A DNA stretch of 64,000 nt from an uncultured Lachnospiraceae bacterium (GTDB taxonomy: Bacteria > Bacillota > Clostridia > Lachnospirales > Lachnospiraceae): positions 1 through 64,000 of the forward strand of contig CACXFB010000026.1 of NCBI GenBank assembly GCA_902766825.1, in the 5' to 3' direction. The position numbers and the translations under genes were made by a program. Each line of letters starts with the position of its first letter. Positions within the stretch are counted from its first letter, which is position 1. The notes beneath the pieces were generated by a model, which made no database searches, had not been told where the DNA came from, and saw only the letters and a program-made list of their open reading frames with translations. Below, one piece after another: positions 55,151 through 63,831 of the stretch.

Positions 55151-55296
55151 GATTTGAAAATGCAATGTGCTTAGAAAAAACAGTTGATTTATATATTCAA
55201 ATAATATAAACTAGTTAAAGCAGTGTTGGAAATTTGTGATTGATGTTTTCAACCGGGTTTAATTATATTGAAGATAATCTAAGGAGGAATATCTAT

Positions 55297-55854
55297 ATGG
55301 TATCAGCAGGAGATTTTAGAAACGGATTAACAGTTGAGATTGAAGGTAATGTATATCAGGTTATTGAATTTCAGCATGTTAAGCCTGGTAAGGGAGCCGC
55401 TTTCGTAAGAACAAAGTTAAAGAACATCAAGAGTAGCGGTGTTATTGAAAAATCATTCAGACCTACAGAGAAGTTTCCACAGGCACATATCGAGAGAAAA
55501 GAGATGCAGTATCTTTATTCAGATGGAGAGTTCTATAACTTCATGGATACAGAGACTTTTGATCAGATAGCACTTTCACAGGATCAGGTTGGTGATTCTC
55601 TTAAGTTCGTTAAGGAGAATGAGATGGTTAAGATTCTTTCTCACAACAAGGAAGTATTCGCAATCGAGCCACCAATCAGCGTTGAGCTTGAAGTAACAGA
55701 GACAGAGCCTGGATTCAAGGGTGATACAGCTACAGGTGGTAACAAGCCGGCTATCGTTGAGACAGGTGCTAAGATTAACGTGCCATTATTCGTTGAGATT
55801 GGTAACATCATTCAGATTGATACAAGAACAGGTGAGTACCTTAAGAGAGTTTAA
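55297..55854 (+). CDS. efp: Translation elongation factor P
   Basis: 185 residues from ATG at 55297 with AAGGAGG upstream. KOW-like domain with the modifiable lysine in [13 protein letters not shown], then two OB domains ending in [17 protein letters not shown] rescues ribosomes at proline runs, which fits the Pro-Thr repeats encoded at 15.5 kb only loosely. Codon use is that of a highly expressed gene, unlike the islet next to it. Ends at a shared terminator with aroE. Confidence 0.98.
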   Translation: MVSAGDFRNGLTVEIEGNVYQVIEFQHVKPGKGAAFVRTKLKNIKSSGVIEKSFRPTEKFPQAHIERKEMQYLYSDGEFYNFMDTETFDQIALSQDQVGDSLKFVKENEMVKILSHNKEVFAIEPPISVELEVTETEPGFKGDTATGGNKPAIVETGAKINVPLFVEIGNIIQIDTRTGEYLKRV

Positions 55855-55883
55855 TACAATTTTTTAATATTAACGAGTTTAAT

Positions 55884-55914
55884 AAAGGTCAGTCGAATTA
55901 ATCGGCTGACCTTT
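55884..55914. terminator. Bidirectional terminator between efp and aroE
   Basis: AAAGGTCAGTCGA (55884-55896) pairs with TCGGCTGACCTTT (55902-55914), with one G-U pair, around an ATTAA loop; TTTT follows on the + strand and TTTATT on the minus strand. Confidence 0.88.
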
Positions 55915-55917
55915 TGA

Positions 55918-56685
55918 TTATTTATTCATCTTATTAAATATGTCTTTATAGATTGGATCTATTACATCGTCATCTATCTTCTTATCAAGGAAGAATTCAA
56001 CTGCATATTTAGCCTGGGCTACAAGCATTTCAAGACCATTTACACCTATCATGCCACGGTTCTTTGCATCCTCGACAAGCTTTGTTGTAAGCGGGTTGTA
56101 GATTACATCAAGAACGGCGCTGCATTTGCAAAATGGAGCAAGGTCGATTGGAGATGCATCACATTTTGGATACATGCCGACAGGAGAGGTGTTGATTATT
56201 ATCTCGGCATCAGTATGATTCTTAAGACATTCCTCATAAGTTATAACACCATCTGCAGGAACAATATCAACTATTACCGTGCATTTTGCTTTGAGGTGAT
56301 TAACTACGGCACATATTGCTTTTGAAGCACCGCCGTTACCGATTACAAGAACTTTTTTACCTTCCATCTGGATGTTGTGTTTTTTGCACATATAGAGAAA
56401 TCCCCAGAAATCAGTGTTGTGACCGTAAAGCTTGCCGTCTTTGTTAACAACTGTGTTAACGGCACCGATAGCCTTTGCCTGGTCATCAATGTAATCAAGA
56501 TATGGCATAACCGTCTGCTTGTATGGGATAGTTACGTTAATGGCTTTCCATTCATGCTTTTTCATGAATTCTTCTACACATTCTTTTTCAATAGGATGAA
56601 GGTCATAAGTGTAATCAGCCAGCTGCTCATGTATTTCCTTGGAGAAACTGTGAGAAAGCTTCTCACCGATAAGTCCGTATTCCAT
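55918..56685 (-). CDS. aroE: Shikimate dehydrogenase
   Basis: 255 residues from ATG at 56685 (AAGGCGG upstream on the minus strand); frames from 56745 or 56709 lack a site. Shikimate-binding GLIGEKLSHSFSKEIHEQL, catalytic NVTIPYKQ lysine, GAVNTVVN, NTDFWGF aspartate region, NADP loop VIGNGGASKAI. Fourth shikimate step. It is reversed relative to all its neighbours and separated from aroK and aroQ by the islet and efp. Confidence 0.96.
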   Translation of the reverse strand: MEYGLIGEKLSHSFSKEIHEQLADYTYDLHPIEKECVEEFMKKHEWKAINVTIPYKQTVMPYLDYIDDQAKAIGAVNTVVNKDGKLYGHNTDFWGFLYMCKKHNIQMEGKKVLVIGNGGASKAICAVVNHLKAKCTVIVDIVPADGVITYEECLKNHTDAEIIINTSPVGMYPKCDASPIDLAPFCKCSAVLDVIYNPLTTKLVEDAKNRGMIGVNGLEMLVAQAKYAVEFFLDKKIDDDVIDPIYKDIFNKMNK

Positions 56686-56749
56686 GTTGTATCCGCCTTT
56701 CGCATTCATATTATTTTGATATTTAAAATGAATAGTTTTAAACATTATA

Positions 56750-56778
56750 ACTATAATACCAATATATTTTCATTTCAA
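56750..56778 (-). promoter_or_regulatory. Predicted promoter of aroE
   Basis: On the minus strand TTGAAA (56778-56773) and TATAGT (56755-56750), spacer 17 bp, about 65 bp before the aroE ATG. The spoIIIA operon starts on the other strand 60 bp away; no convincing sigma-E promoter was identified for it. Confidence 0.6.
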
Positions 56779-56837
56779 CTTTTTTCAGTAATAAATATCG
56801 TGTACAAACATATACTTTAACGAGAGGAGGGATAAGC

Positions 56838-57827
56838 TTGGAGTATATTTGTTCTCTGTTTCCACAGTGGCTAAAAGAGATTTTTATGAACGTCTTTAGT
56901 GAATATCCTGACATACGGGAAATAAGACTTCGTGCCGGTAAACCTGTAATGGTCAGGATTAATAATATTAATTATTTTATTTGTAAGGATAAGAATACTA
57001 AGTCAGGTTTAATTCTTTCTGACAGAAAAAATGAGACTGATGATAAATACGTTATAGTGAATGTATTCACCATAAAAGAAATGCTCCAATATATCTGGAA
57101 TTATTCCATGTATGCTCATGAGGAAGATATACGTAACGGATTTATAACGATAAAAGGCGGTCACAGAATCGGAATTTCAGGAAAGGTTGTTATGGAGGAA
57201 GGAAAAATCAAAACAATAAAAGATATTTCGTGTATTAATATTCGAGTAGCGCATCAGATAAAAGGATGTGCAAGGAAGGTAATGCCGTACATAATAGGTG
57301 AGGATAATGCATCGGTTTTGCACACCCTTATTATTTCACCGCCCGGATGCGGTAAAACTACACTCCTTAGAGATATTATAAGGATGCTGTCGGATGGATT
57401 TAACAGCTTTACCGGCGTTAATGTGGGTGTTGTTGATGAGAGAAGTGAGATAGGCGCTTGTTATATGGGTATAGAACAAAATGACCTTGGCGTAAGGACT
57501 GACATTATGGACTGTTGTCCTAAGTCACTTGGTATGCTTATGTTAGTGCGTTCAATGTCACCTTCAGTTATAGCGATTGATGAAATAGGCAGTGCTAAAG
57601 ATATAGAGGCTTTATCTTATATTATTAAGAGCGGCTGTGCCTGTATTGCGACGGTTCATGGAAGCAGCGTTGATGATGTGAAGGATAAACCGGTGCTTGG
57701 CAGAATGATAAGAGAGAGAATATTTGAACGGTATATTATTCTTGGTAGAAAACAAAGTGCCGGCAGGGTAGAAGAAATATTTGATGAAAGGGGAACAAGC
57801 CTTTTAAGGTGTATTGAATCATGTTAA
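56838..57827 (+). CDS. spoIIIAA: Stage III sporulation ATPase SpoIIIAA
   Basis: 329 residues from TTG with GAGAGGAGG 8 bp upstream. AAA/secretion-type ATPase with Walker A SPPGCGKTTLLRDI near residue 171 and Walker B VIAIDEIG. It is thought to power assembly of the SpoIIIA-SpoIIQ channel between mother cell and forespore. First gene of a complete AA-AH set; overlaps spoIIIAB by 7 bp. Confidence 0.97.
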   Translation: MEYICSLFPQWLKEIFMNVFSEYPDIREIRLRAGKPVMVRINNINYFICKDKNTKSGLILSDRKNETDDKYVIVNVFTIKEMLQYIWNYSMYAHEEDIRNGFITIKGGHRIGISGKVVMEEGKIKTIKDISCINIRVAHQIKGCARKVMPYIIGEDNASVLHTLIISPPGCGKTTLLRDIIRMLSDGFNSFTGVNVGVVDERSEIGACYMGIEQNDLGVRTDIMDCCPKSLGMLMLVRSMSPSVIAIDEIGSAKDIEALSYIIKSGCACIATVHGSSVDDVKDKPVLGRMIRERIFERYIILGRKQSAGRVEEIFDERGTSLLRCIESC

Positions 57828-58336
57828 AAATATTAGGTGCATTAATGATACTTTTTTCGGGGACGGGATTATCACTGTGTATGTGTAAAAATGCCACAAT
57901 GAGGATTAACAGCCTTAGGGAACAGTTAAGAATATTCAATATTATTTCGGGACAGATAAGATTTGAACAGGCATCTTTGCCGGAGATTGCACTAAGTCTT
58001 TCAGAAAGCAAATCTGAGTACGGATATTTTTTTAAGAAGCTTTGCGAAAAAATGAAAGAAGATCATAAAAGACCTTTTATAAGGTTATGGCAGGAATGCA
58101 TAAGTGAATGCTTACGTGATACGGCGCTTACAGCTGGGGATAAAGATGAGCTTAATTCGTTTGGAAGAGATTTTGGAAGCACTGACAGACAGCTGCAACT
58201 TGGGATTATTAACGATTATACCAAAAGGATTGGGGAGAAAGCGGATGAGCTTGAAAAAGCTAAGAAAAGTACCAATAAACTTTACTGCACACTTGGAATA
58301 CTGGGCAGTCTTTTTATAATAATAGTTCTATACTAG
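57821..58336 (+). CDS. spoIIIAB: Stage III sporulation protein SpoIIIAB
   Basis: 171 residues: an N-terminal membrane segment (ILGALMILFSGTGLSLCM), a helical body with FNIISGQIRFEQASLPEIALSL, and a C-terminal hydrophobic segment (LYCTLGILGSLFIIIVLY). This is the layout of SpoIIIAB, related to type II secretion GspF proteins. Overlaps spoIIIAA; AC follows 14 bp later. Confidence 0.93.
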   Translation: MLKILGALMILFSGTGLSLCMCKNATMRINSLREQLRIFNIISGQIRFEQASLPEIALSLSESKSEYGYFFKKLCEKMKEDHKRPFIRLWQECISECLRDTALTAGDKDELNSFGRDFGSTDRQLQLGIINDYTKRIGEKADELEKAKKSTNKLYCTLGILGSLFIIIVLY

Positions 58337-58350
58337 GGTGGCATATTTAT

Positions 58351-58545
58351 ATGACGATTGGATTGATATTTAAAATTGCGGCGGTAGGCATTCTTGTGTC
58401 TGTGTTAGGGCAGGTGTTAAAGCATTCCGGCAGGGAGGATCAGGCGTTTTTGACAAGTCTTGCGGGGTTATTGCTTGTTCTTTTTTGGATAGTACCATAC
58501 ATAGCGCAGTTATTTGAGACTATAGAGACACTGTTTAATCTGTAG
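58351..58545 (+). CDS. spoIIIAC: Stage III sporulation protein SpoIIIAC
   Basis: 64 residues, the normal size, two membrane segments (IFKIAAVGILVSVLGQVL and FLTSLAGLLLVLFWIVPYI). AGGGTGG precedes the ATG. SpoIIIAC and AD are small membrane parts of the channel. Confidence 0.95.
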   Translation: MTIGLIFKIAAVGILVSVLGQVLKHSGREDQAFLTSLAGLLLVLFWIVPYIAQLFETIETLFNL

Positions 58546-58572
58546 CGTTTGGTTCGTGTAGTGGAGGAGCTT

Positions 58573-58950
58573 ATGTTTAAAATTATACTGTTAGCACTTG
58601 TTGCTGTTCTTTTAGCCGTTAATCTTAAAGCTGCGGGAACTGATTACAGCCTTTATATCGGAATCGCTGCATGTACAATCATTTCATATTATGTGCTGCA
58701 AAAAGTAGGGGCTTTAATTGAAATTACGGACAGTATAGTAAGTATGTGTTCATCCGGTGGAAAATATGTCGGCATTGTAATAAAGATTGCAGGACTAACT
58801 TATGTAGGAGAACTTGGTGCAGGTTTATGCAGAGACTGCGGACATGCCCAGATAGCCAACCAGATTGAGCTTGCATTAAGGCTGACAATACTTACAATGA
58901 GCCTGCCGGTCCTAACCGGACTTATAGGGATGATTAATGATATTCTGTAA
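58573..58950 (+). CDS. spoIIIAD: Stage III sporulation protein SpoIIIAD
   Basis: 125 residues from ATG at 58573 (GTGGAGGAG 3 bp upstream); a TTG at 58549 is rejected. Four membrane segments and the family end ELALRLTILTMSLPVLTGLI. Follows AC by 27 bp. Confidence 0.94.
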   Translation: MFKIILLALVAVLLAVNLKAAGTDYSLYIGIAACTIISYYVLQKVGALIEITDSIVSMCSSGGKYVGIVIKIAGLTYVGELGAGLCRDCGHAQIANQIELALRLTILTMSLPVLTGLIGMINDIL

Positions 58951-58966
58951 ATGGCGGTAAATAATT

Positions 58967-60064
58967 ATGATACATAAAAATGCCGGAAAATGTGTGGTAT
59001 TTGTCGTGACTGTTTTTCTTATGTGCATGTGTAAAAAGAGCAGTGTGCTGGCACAGGATTACATAGAGATAGATAAATTTTTGTATGATAACGACCTGTA
59101 TACCGGCAATGGGTTTGGGGATTATGTAGAGGCGATAAAAAGTGAAGGTAAAATTAATCTTACAGTGTTAACTGGACAGATAAAAATATATATAAAACAA
59201 CAGCTTAACAGATATAAGAATTATATGCTGACCATTCTTGGAATGTCACTTCTATGCGGAATGAGTATTTCATTTTTTAAAGGAACAATGCTTGGCAAAA
59301 TGGCAGAGGGAACATTTACGATTACTTATATGGTGATTGGTGTAGTTCTTGTATCTTTGTTTTCCGACGTATATGTAGTTACGGTGGATACTATAGCGTT
59401 GATACGTGACTTTATGAAGACGGTTATTCCGGTGTTTGCGGGAATGGTTGCATTCAGTACGGGAAGCTTTAGTGCTACAGGTTACGCAACGCTTTCGATG
59501 GCTATTCTGACTGCAGTGAATATTATCATAATTGCAGTTGTAGTTCCGTTAAGCAGAGTTTATATGATAATAAATATAACAGGAAATTTTATGGATGATA
59601 ACCGTTTTGTAAGACTTACAAAGTTCGTGGAAAAATTGGCATTTTTTATTGTAAGCTCTTTGCTTGTGCTTGTTGTGACTCTGTCTGTTTTTCAAAAGAT
59701 GATTCTTCCGTACAAGGATATGACGGCAAGGCAGACTTTGTTTGGAACGTTGCAGGCTATTCCAATGGCAGGAAATACCGTATCACAGATAAGTGATTTA
59801 CTGTTTTCATCGTCTATGCTTGTTAAAAATGCGATTGGTCTGTCAGCACTTATATTAATACTAATAATGCTATTATCACCGATAATAAGAATATTCCTAT
59901 CTATGCTATTAATTCAATTTATTGCAGCAATAATAGCGCCTGTGTCGGATTCAAGAATAGCAGAACTTGTGGAAGGTGTAGCAAAAGCCATAGGTATTCT
60001 GGGAATGAGTCTTATGACATGTGCAGGACTTTTTATGATTACGTTGGCACTGACATGTACGTAG
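58967..60064 (+). CDS. spoIIIAE: Stage III sporulation protein SpoIIIAE
   Basis: 365 residues with an N-terminal signal segment (VVFVVTVFLMCMCKKSSVLA), then about seven or eight membrane segments including AGMVAFSTGSFSATGYATLS. SpoIIIAE is the large polytopic permease-like part of the channel. Its ribosome site (ATGGCGGT) is modest. SpoIIIAF starts 8 bp after its stop. Confidence 0.95.
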   Translation: MIHKNAGKCVVFVVTVFLMCMCKKSSVLAQDYIEIDKFLYDNDLYTGNGFGDYVEAIKSEGKINLTVLTGQIKIYIKQQLNRYKNYMLTILGMSLLCGMSISFFKGTMLGKMAEGTFTITYMVIGVVLVSLFSDVYVVTVDTIALIRDFMKTVIPVFAGMVAFSTGSFSATGYATLSMAILTAVNIIIIAVVVPLSRVYMIINITGNFMDDNRFVRLTKFVEKLAFFIVSSLLVLVVTLSVFQKMILPYKDMTARQTLFGTLQAIPMAGNTVSQISDLLFSSSMLVKNAIGLSALILILIMLLSPIIRIFLSMLLIQFIAAIIAPVSDSRIAELVEGVAKAIGILGMSLMTCAGLFMITLALTCT

Positions 60065-60072
60065 GGGGGACT

Positions 60073-60375
60073 ATGGAAGCATTTATTCAGACAGTTAAAA
60101 ATGTGGGGTATATAATAATTATTTTTGCGTTGTTTGATAAGACGATGCTGATAAATAAGGAAAATGAAATAATAAGATACATTGCCGGTCTGATTGTTGT
60201 AATTACGATTGTAACACCAGTAATTAAAAATCTGAGTGGTGCTGACGGTGACGTGATTATTGAGCAGATTGATGAACTTATAAGCTTTAACGAAGAGACT
60301 CCTTATGATGAGATAATAAAGATGAATGATGAAAAAGCTAGAGAATATATTAACAGTCAGTTAACTGATGAATGA
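60073..60375 (+). CDS. spoIIIAF: Stage III sporulation protein SpoIIIAF, short form
   Basis: 100 residues from ATG at 60073 with GGGGGG upstream. Two membrane segments (VGYIIIIFALFDKTM, IAGLIVVITIVTPVI) and a short soluble tail with INSQLTDE. Bacillus SpoIIIAF is about 200 residues with a soluble ring-building-like domain; here that domain is nearly absent. Overlaps nothing; AG follows by 17 bp. Confidence 0.85.
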   Translation: MEAFIQTVKNVGYIIIIFALFDKTMLINKENEIIRYIAGLIVVITIVTPVIKNLSGADGDVIIEQIDELISFNEETPYDEIIKMNDEKAREYINSQLTDE

Positions 60376-60392
60376 CTTTGGGAGTGTATATT

Positions 60393-60848
60393 ATGTCGGA
60401 TTCTAATAATTTAGCAGGCGGCGGTATTGGGAAACTAAGCAAAAAGAACATGCTTATAATCGGTGTATGCGGAGTGGCTCTTATAGGTATCTCGGTTATT
60501 CCGGCAAAAGACAGTAAAGTGGCGGATAACAAGGAGGCAGGAATTCTTTCTTCATACAGTGGATATGCGGGCAGTTCGGACAATTATGTGCAAAACTATA
60601 TTGAGTATACACAAGGAGAGCTTGAGGAGGTTTTAAGTAAAATTCCCGGAGCATCACCGGTCAGTGTTATGATAAGTGTCGATACTTCAAATGTAAGTGA
60701 ATTTGCAGGCAAAGGACAGCTTAAAGTGGAAGGTGTTCTCGTTGTGACGGGAAGTAAGGCCGATGCTTCAACAATTATGAATATAAATGAAGCCGTTAAG
60801 GCATTATTTGGAGTTGAAGCTCATAAGATTAAAGTGATTAAAGGCTAG
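60393..60848 (+). CDS. spoIIIAG: Stage III sporulation ring protein SpoIIIAG
   Basis: 151 residues from ATG at 60393 (TTGGGAG 8 bp upstream; the ATG at 60372 precedes that site). One membrane segment (NMLIIGVCGVALIGISVI), then a ring-building domain (YTQGELEEVLSKIPGASPVSVMISVDTS and EAVKALFGVEAHKIKVIKG). SpoIIIAG of Bacillus forms a 30-mer ring with a large beta-triangle insert of over 60 residues; here the insert is reduced. Confidence 0.93.
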   Translation: MSDSNNLAGGGIGKLSKKNMLIIGVCGVALIGISVIPAKDSKVADNKEAGILSSYSGYAGSSDNYVQNYIEYTQGELEEVLSKIPGASPVSVMISVDTSNVSEFAGKGQLKVEGVLVVTGSKADASTIMNINEAVKALFGVEAHKIKVIKG

Positions 60849-60875
60849 CTGATGTAAAATTAAAGGGGGATTGAC

Positions 60876-61673
60876 ATGAAAAAAGCTGTAGGCAGAAATC
60901 AGTTTGTTCTTACTGCAATGGCTATACTTCTTGCTATTGTAGGGTATTTGAATTTTACGGGGGATAAGGAGAATAAGGATAGTAAAAGTGACAACAATAT
61001 TACATATAACAGTACGGATAACAATGAGGAAGAACGGGATGTAATACAAAGCGTAATGGCAGAAAACATGGATGCGGATATTGATGCTACAAATGATGAT
61101 GATGATGTTACAGATGACAGTAATGTTAAAAATGATAATGATACTGAAGAGACAATGAATGATGAAAATACTGATAGAGGAAGTACTGATATAGAAAATG
61201 CAGATGAAGATAATGAAGGTAATGAAGGTAAAGATGAATCGGCAGATGCAGATAAAGTGATGAAAAACAATGTGGGAGAGGTTGTTATGGTTAACAATTT
61301 CATTTCCACAGATGCCATATATAATGCAAAGCTTCAACGAGAGCAAAGCCGTGCGAAAAACAAAGCTGACCTTTTAAGTATAGTTGATGATGAAAAGACA
61401 AGTCAGGATATGAAGGATAAGGCACTTAATGAAATTCTAAGTATAACGGCAAATGCGGAAAAAGAGCTTGCGGCAGAATCGCTGTTAGCGGCAAAAGGTT
61501 ATGATAATGCGATAGTAAGTATTGCAGGTAAAGGAGCTGATGTTATAGTGGATGTGGACAGTATAACAAGTGAGGATGCAACGGTAATAATGGACGTTGT
61601 AAAAAGAAAGACAGGAGTTGAAGGAAGCAATATTGTTATATCGCCCGTAACTTCCGCCGGTGAGGTGAATTAA
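60876..61673 (+). CDS. spoIIIAH: Stage III sporulation channel protein SpoIIIAH with long acidic linker
   Basis: 265 residues, against about 218 in Bacillus. One membrane segment (FVLTAMAILLAIVGYLNF), a very acidic low-complexity linker (about residues 47-130, Asp/Glu/Asn), and a C-terminal YscJ/FliF-like ring-building domain (ADLLSIVDDEKTSQDMKDKALNEI, ANAEKELAAESLLAAKGYDNAIVSI, VIMDVVKRKTGVEGSNIVISP). SpoIIIAH binds SpoIIQ across the intermembrane space. Last gene of the operon. Confidence 0.94.
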   Translation: MKKAVGRNQFVLTAMAILLAIVGYLNFTGDKENKDSKSDNNITYNSTDNNEEERDVIQSVMAENMDADIDATNDDDDVTDDSNVKNDNDTEETMNDENTDRGSTDIENADEDNEGNEGKDESADADKVMKNNVGEVVMVNNFISTDAIYNAKLQREQSRAKNKADLLSIVDDEKTSQDMKDKALNEILSITANAEKELAAESLLAAKGYDNAIVSIAGKGADVIVDVDSITSEDATVIMDVVKRKTGVEGSNIVISPVTSAGEVN

Positions 61674-61680
61674 AAAATCA

Positions 61681-61708
61681 TTGCAAATAGGCGTATATTT
61701 GCTATAAT
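61681..61708 (+). promoter_or_regulatory. Predicted promoter of asp23-nusB
   Basis: TTGCAA (61681-61686) and TATAAT (61703-61708), spacer 16 bp, 35 bp before the asp23 ATG, so the leader is short. It separates these housekeeping genes from the sporulation operon. Confidence 0.75.
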
Positions 61709-61743
61709 GAGAGTATGATTTCAGGAGAATCGGAGGTATAAAA

Positions 61744-62130
61744 ATGGACGTTAAAACCAGTGAAGATACTAATGTAATATACGAAGATAAGGATTTTGGA
61801 GAGGTTCAGATAGCAGATGATGTTGTTGCTACAATAGCAGGACTTGCAGCAACTGATGTTGAAGGTGTATATGCAATGCATACTAACATCACCAATGAGA
61901 TTGTTGGTAAGCTTGGTGTTAAGAACTTAAGCAAAGGCGTTAAGATAACAATCGAAGATGAGAAGGTTTTTGTTGACCTTGGAATAACAATGAAGTACGG
62001 ATTTTCAATCCCTGAGACAGCTAAGATTGTTCAGGATAAAGTTAAGACAGCAATAGAGAATATGACAGGTCTTGAAGTTGCAGTCGTTGATGTAAGAATA
62101 TGCGGTGTTAACATCGATAATTTCAATTAA
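61744..62130 (+). CDS. Asp23/Gls24 family envelope stress response protein
   Basis: 128 residues. The family pattern [28 protein letters not shown] and [25 protein letters not shown] is clear. Asp23 proteins bind membranes via partners and relate to cell-wall stress; the copy next to nusB is widely conserved in Clostridia (YqhY in Bacillus, linked to acetyl-CoA carboxylase control). CGGAGGT precedes the ATG. Confidence 0.95.
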   Translation: MDVKTSEDTNVIYEDKDFGEVQIADDVVATIAGLAATDVEGVYAMHTNITNEIVGKLGVKNLSKGVKITIEDEKVFVDLGITMKYGFSIPETAKIVQDKVKTAIENMTGLEVAVVDVRICGVNIDNFN

Positions 62131-62141
62131 GGAGCAATTCC

Positions 62142-62534
62142 ATGACCAGAAGAGAATCAAGAGAACATCTAATTAAGATGCTGTATTGCAAAGATTTTCA
62201 TGAAGACGATCAGATGCAGCAGCAGTTGGAACTTTACATCCAGACCGTTCAGATGGAACCGGAGGATGCGAAATCTTTTACAGCAAGATTTAATGACATT
62301 TTATCTCATATAACTGAGATTGATGAAGTGATTTCAGCTAATTGCGTAGGCTGGAAGATTTCCAGAATAGCAAAAGTTGATTTGTGTATTTTAAGACTTG
62401 CCGTATTTGAAATCAAATTTGATGATACCATACCTGAGAAGGTGTCAATCAACGAGGCTGTTGAGATAGCCAAGATATATGGACAGGAGAATTCGGCAGG
62501 CTTTATTAATGGTGTGCTTGCAAAGATTTTATAA
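62142..62534 (+). CDS. nusB: Transcription antitermination factor NusB
   Basis: 130 residues, all-helical family. [20 protein letters not shown] at the N-terminus and the C-terminal [45 protein letters not shown]. With NusE/S10 it binds rRNA boxA. AAGGAGC precedes the ATG. Followed by a terminator before xseA. Confidence 0.97.
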   Translation: MTRRESREHLIKMLYCKDFHEDDQMQQQLELYIQTVQMEPEDAKSFTARFNDILSHITEIDEVISANCVGWKISRIAKVDLCILRLAVFEIKFDDTIPEKVSINEAVEIAKIYGQENSAGFINGVLAKIL

Positions 62535-62541
62535 TGAATAT

Positions 62542-62579
62542 AAGGAGTGAGTCACAAAGATTCATTCCTTTGTTTTTTG
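62542..62579 (+). terminator. Intrinsic terminator between nusB and xseA
   Basis: AAGGAGTGAGTC (62542-62553) pairs with GATTCATTCCTT (62559-62570), including two G-U pairs, around ACAAA, followed by TGTTTTTT. Confidence 0.85.
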
Positions 62580-62601
62580 CTAGGTTAAATAGATAATAAT
62601 T

Positions 62602-63816
62602 ATGGAGATTACAGTAGGAAAACTTAACGAATATATTAAACAGATGTTTGAATACGAGCCGATGCTTAGAAATGTCAGTGTAAGAGGTGAAGTATCAAAC
62701 GTTAAGTATCATCAGAGCGGACACATATACTTTACCATCAAAGACAATATAGGTCAGTTAGCATGTGTTATGTTTTATGGTCAAAGGGCAGGTCTTAAGT
62801 TTAAGCTTGAGACCGGACAAAGCATCGTGGTAACCGGACGTGTATCGGTTTATGAAAGAGACGGAAAATACCAGATGTATGCGTCTTTAATTGAAAAGGA
62901 TGGTGTCGGAAAACTCTATGAGGAGTTTGAAAAGCTCAAGGTAAAGCTAGGTGCCGAGGGGCTTTTTGACAATGAGCATAAGAAAAGAATTCCCCGCTAT
63001 GCAATGAGGATTGGAGTTGTTACTTCTGCGCAGGCAGCTGCACTTGCGGATATATGTAATGTTGCAAGACAGAGAAATCCTTTTGTCACGCTGTATCTTT
63101 GTCCTGTTCAGGTTCAGGGAGCCGGTGCGGCAGCTACTATAGCGAATGGAATTAAAAAGCTTGACGGCATGAGCATGGATGTGATTATTGTTGCCAGAGG
63201 TGGAGGCTCGATGGAGGATTTGTGGGCATTTAATGAGGAGATAGTTGCAAGAGCATGTTATGAGTGTAATACTCCTGTTATATCAGGCGTCGGACACGAG
63301 ACAGACACTACAATTATCGATTATGTATCGGATTTTAGAGCACCTACACCTACCGCAGCAGCAACAGCCGCGGTATTTGATTATAATCAGTTTGTTGTGG
63401 ATACACGCAAATTAAAGGACTCATTTGACCGTATTATGAATAATGCCATCTACACGACAAAGCTTAGATGTGATAATTATCTTAAAAGACTTGAACGTGC
63501 GGGAGTGCAGGCAAAACTTGACGGTTACAAGATGACGTCCGACAGATATTATGAGAAGCTTCATAATCTGATGAACAAAAAGATTAATGAAAGCAAGAGG
63601 ACAATCGGTATACTTTCGGCAAGACTTGAAGGTGTATCACCGCTTAAAAAGCTTGGTCAGGGTTACAGTTACACTACGACACAGGATAATAAAAAGATTA
63701 AAAGTATTGATGATGTCAAAGATGGAGACGATATTATTGTTACTCTGTTTGATGGCAATATAGAAGCGAAGGTTACCGGAAAGGAACACATTGAGTTATC
63801 CGCAAATAACGTTTAA
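62602..63816 (+). CDS. xseA: Exodeoxyribonuclease VII large subunit
   Basis: 404 residues. N-terminal OB-fold (VRGEVSNVKYHQSGHIYFTIKD), catalytic region with GVVTSAQAAALADICNVARQRNPF, ARGGGSMEDLWAFNEE and SGVGHETDTTIIDYVSDFRAPTPTAAA, coiled coil, short C-terminal domain. With XseB it degrades single-stranded DNA to oligonucleotides. The start ATG at 62602 has no good ribosome site and lies only 22 bp past a terminator. Confidence 0.97.
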   Translation: MEITVGKLNEYIKQMFEYEPMLRNVSVRGEVSNVKYHQSGHIYFTIKDNIGQLACVMFYGQRAGLKFKLETGQSIVVTGRVSVYERDGKYQMYASLIEKDGVGKLYEEFEKLKVKLGAEGLFDNEHKKRIPRYAMRIGVVTSAQAAALADICNVARQRNPFVTLYLCPVQVQGAGAAATIANGIKKLDGMSMDVIIVARGGGSMEDLWAFNEEIVARACYECNTPVISGVGHETDTTIIDYVSDFRAPTPTAAATAAVFDYNQFVVDTRKLKDSFDRIMNNAIYTTKLRCDNYLKRLERAGVQAKLDGYKMTSDRYYEKLHNLMNKKINESKRTIGILSARLEGVSPLKKLGQGYSYTTTQDNKKIKSIDDVKDGDDIIVTLFDGNIEAKVTGKEHIELSANNV

Positions 63817-63831
63817 AGGAGATGAATCTGT

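Noticed and set aside
56780..56825. Sigma-E-like promoter before spoIIIAA (CATATACTT at 56809)
   Set aside because: No matching -35 box at 14-15 bp, and the start would fall in the ribosome site.
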